NCBI RefSeq assembly: GCF_964340395.1
Contig: NC_135553.1
Location: 12,762,501-12,826,500 of the forward strand
From: Glandiceps talaboti
Lineage: Eukaryota > Hemichordata > Enteropneusta > Spengelidae
Reading direction: 5' to 3'
Length of the DNA: 64,000 nt
The number at the start of each line of letters is the position of its first letter. Position 1 is the first letter of the stretch. Shown here in pieces: positions 63,141 through 64,000 of this stretch. Under the pieces are notes generated by a model that saw nothing but the letters and a program-made list of their open reading frames with translations, was not told the DNA's origin and did no database searches. A program made the translations under genes and the position numbers.

Positions 63141-63579
63141 AACTGTGTCAACAAACACCAACGAACTTTAACTCCAAAACAACAACTAACATGTTTGAAC
63201 ACCTTATCTATTAAATCGAGGGCTCCATTCCATATCTCCAATTTATGGTCGACTGGTAAATAACCCTCACTAATCTGCTACTGCCTATACAATAACAGAA
63301 TGAAAAACCATGTCATCATCATGAATAACACACAAGTACCTGTGATACGGTCCTATACTCTACACAAACAGAGCGGAAAAGAGAAGAATGAGAAAGCCCC
63401 CTAAGACTTAATCGTAGGACAAGTATCACCCTCCTCTACCCAACATGGTAGGAAACTAACTCAACTCTCAACACTGTACCTGAAAGAAAACATAGTTGAG
63501 AAGATCAAATAAAATACAGGAAAGTGTATTGAAACAAACAAGAAACCCCATGTTTTTTCCCCCAAACTAGTTGCAGCCA
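63141..63579. other. No recognisable feature, probably retroelement-derived
   Basis: Non-coding stretch between two retroelement fragments. It may include LTR sequence, but no repeat partner is present in the window to define one. Confidence 0.3.
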
Positions 63580-63945
63580 CTAAGGTGGGTCATTCCTCTC
63601 ACAGATGGGATACATATACTCTTCCTTCGTCTTTGCAACCTTGTCCTTGGGAGTAACCCCAACACATTTCCCATGAAACCATTCCAAACATGTACTGCAT
63701 AAGATCATGAATGAACCATCGAACGGCTTTCTACAATGACAATACACCTCTTTCTTCTTTACTTTACCTGCCACTATTGACTCTTGCGTACCCAGAATGA
63801 CCTTATACTTATGTATCCCCTCTGGGAGTTCCTTATCTGTAGAACGCTTCATGCGGCCGTGATTAACTGTCATTTCCTTAGTACATTTTTTTACTCGGAA
63901 TAGATATGGAGTTAATTTAGCAGTGGCAACTCCGAACCTTTCCAT
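63580..63945 (-). CDS. C-terminal Gypsy-like integrase tail with a PHD finger, 121 codons
   Basis: The frame opens with LFRVKKCTKEMTVNHGRMKR, which resembles the C-terminal tail of Ty3/Gypsy integrases (V-N-H-x-R-x-K). From residue 67 it has CHC, CSTC, WFHGKC and a final PIC: a PHD-type zinc finger, with the last cysteine pair reduced to one Cys. PHD fingers bind histone tails, and some Gypsy lineages carry a chromatin-reading module at this position to target integration. It lies 5' (on the minus strand) of the integrase start at 62515, so it belongs to another element copy. It is probably a fragment and not a host gene, although the frame is intact. Confidence 0.55.
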   Translation of the reverse strand: MERFGVATAKLTPYLFRVKKCTKEMTVNHGRMKRSTDKELPEGIHKYKVILGTQESIVAGKVKKKEVYCHCRKPFDGSFMILCSTCLEWFHGKCVGVTPKDKVAKTKEEYMYPICERNDPP

Positions 63946-64000
63946 GGTGGACTAAATTTACGACTTTTCCCTTTAACTGTTGCGGAATCTAACACATACA
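63946..64000. other. Window end, no feature
   Basis: Short sequence upstream of the PHD fragment; too little to interpret. Confidence 0.4.

Overview
This is nuclear DNA of an animal. Genes have introns with GT-AG borders that I could join in phase. The sequence is AT-rich and full of microsatellites, MITE-like elements and decayed transposons. The gene set (TRADD, MLKL, chitin-binding type-2 repeats, ADPRM) fits a marine invertebrate, most likely a non-vertebrate deuterostome. I cannot name the species, and a lophotrochozoan is not excluded.

Layout. Positions 1-24704 hold no gene I can recognise: a tandem duplication, long microsatellites, a TTA-flanked element with a tRNA-like segment, a decayed LINE end and SINE-like pieces. 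Positions 24705-34060 (minus) are a nine-exon gene whose 500-residue product has the full MLKL layout: N-terminal four-helix bundle, brace, and a pseudokinase with a broken catalytic loop. About 2.15 kb away, in the opposite direction, 36213-39627 (plus) is a five-exon gene for a 293-residue protein with a TRADD-type N domain and a C-terminal death domain. Positions 44973-52061 (plus) are a seven-exon gene for a predicted type I membrane protein: signal peptide, four chitin-binding domains, one membrane segment and a tyrosine-rich tail. Positions 54055-55377 (minus) encode ADPRM, the Mn-dependent ADP-ribose/CDP-alcohol diphosphatase. Position 57136 (plus) begins a gene whose first exon encodes a membrane anchor followed by the start of a glutathione S-transferase fold.

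The first intron of that last gene is filled with nested mobile DNA. It holds a MITE whose 8-bp target duplication begins at the first base of the intron, a 187-bp near-perfect hairpin, a second small inverted-repeat element, and a Ty3/Gypsy integrase relic split by a 3.35-kb hAT transposon with exact 8-bp target duplications. Further retroelement pieces, including one with a PHD finger, run to the right edge.

The main discovery candidate is the head-to-head pair of a necroptosis-executor-like gene (MLKL) and a TNF-receptor adaptor (TRADD). A chitin-binding receptor with phosphotyrosine-like motifs lies 5 kb further on. Together they suggest a small innate-immunity or cell-death neighbourhood. 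Gene structures come from reading splice sites and reading frames by eye; no alignment or expression data were available.
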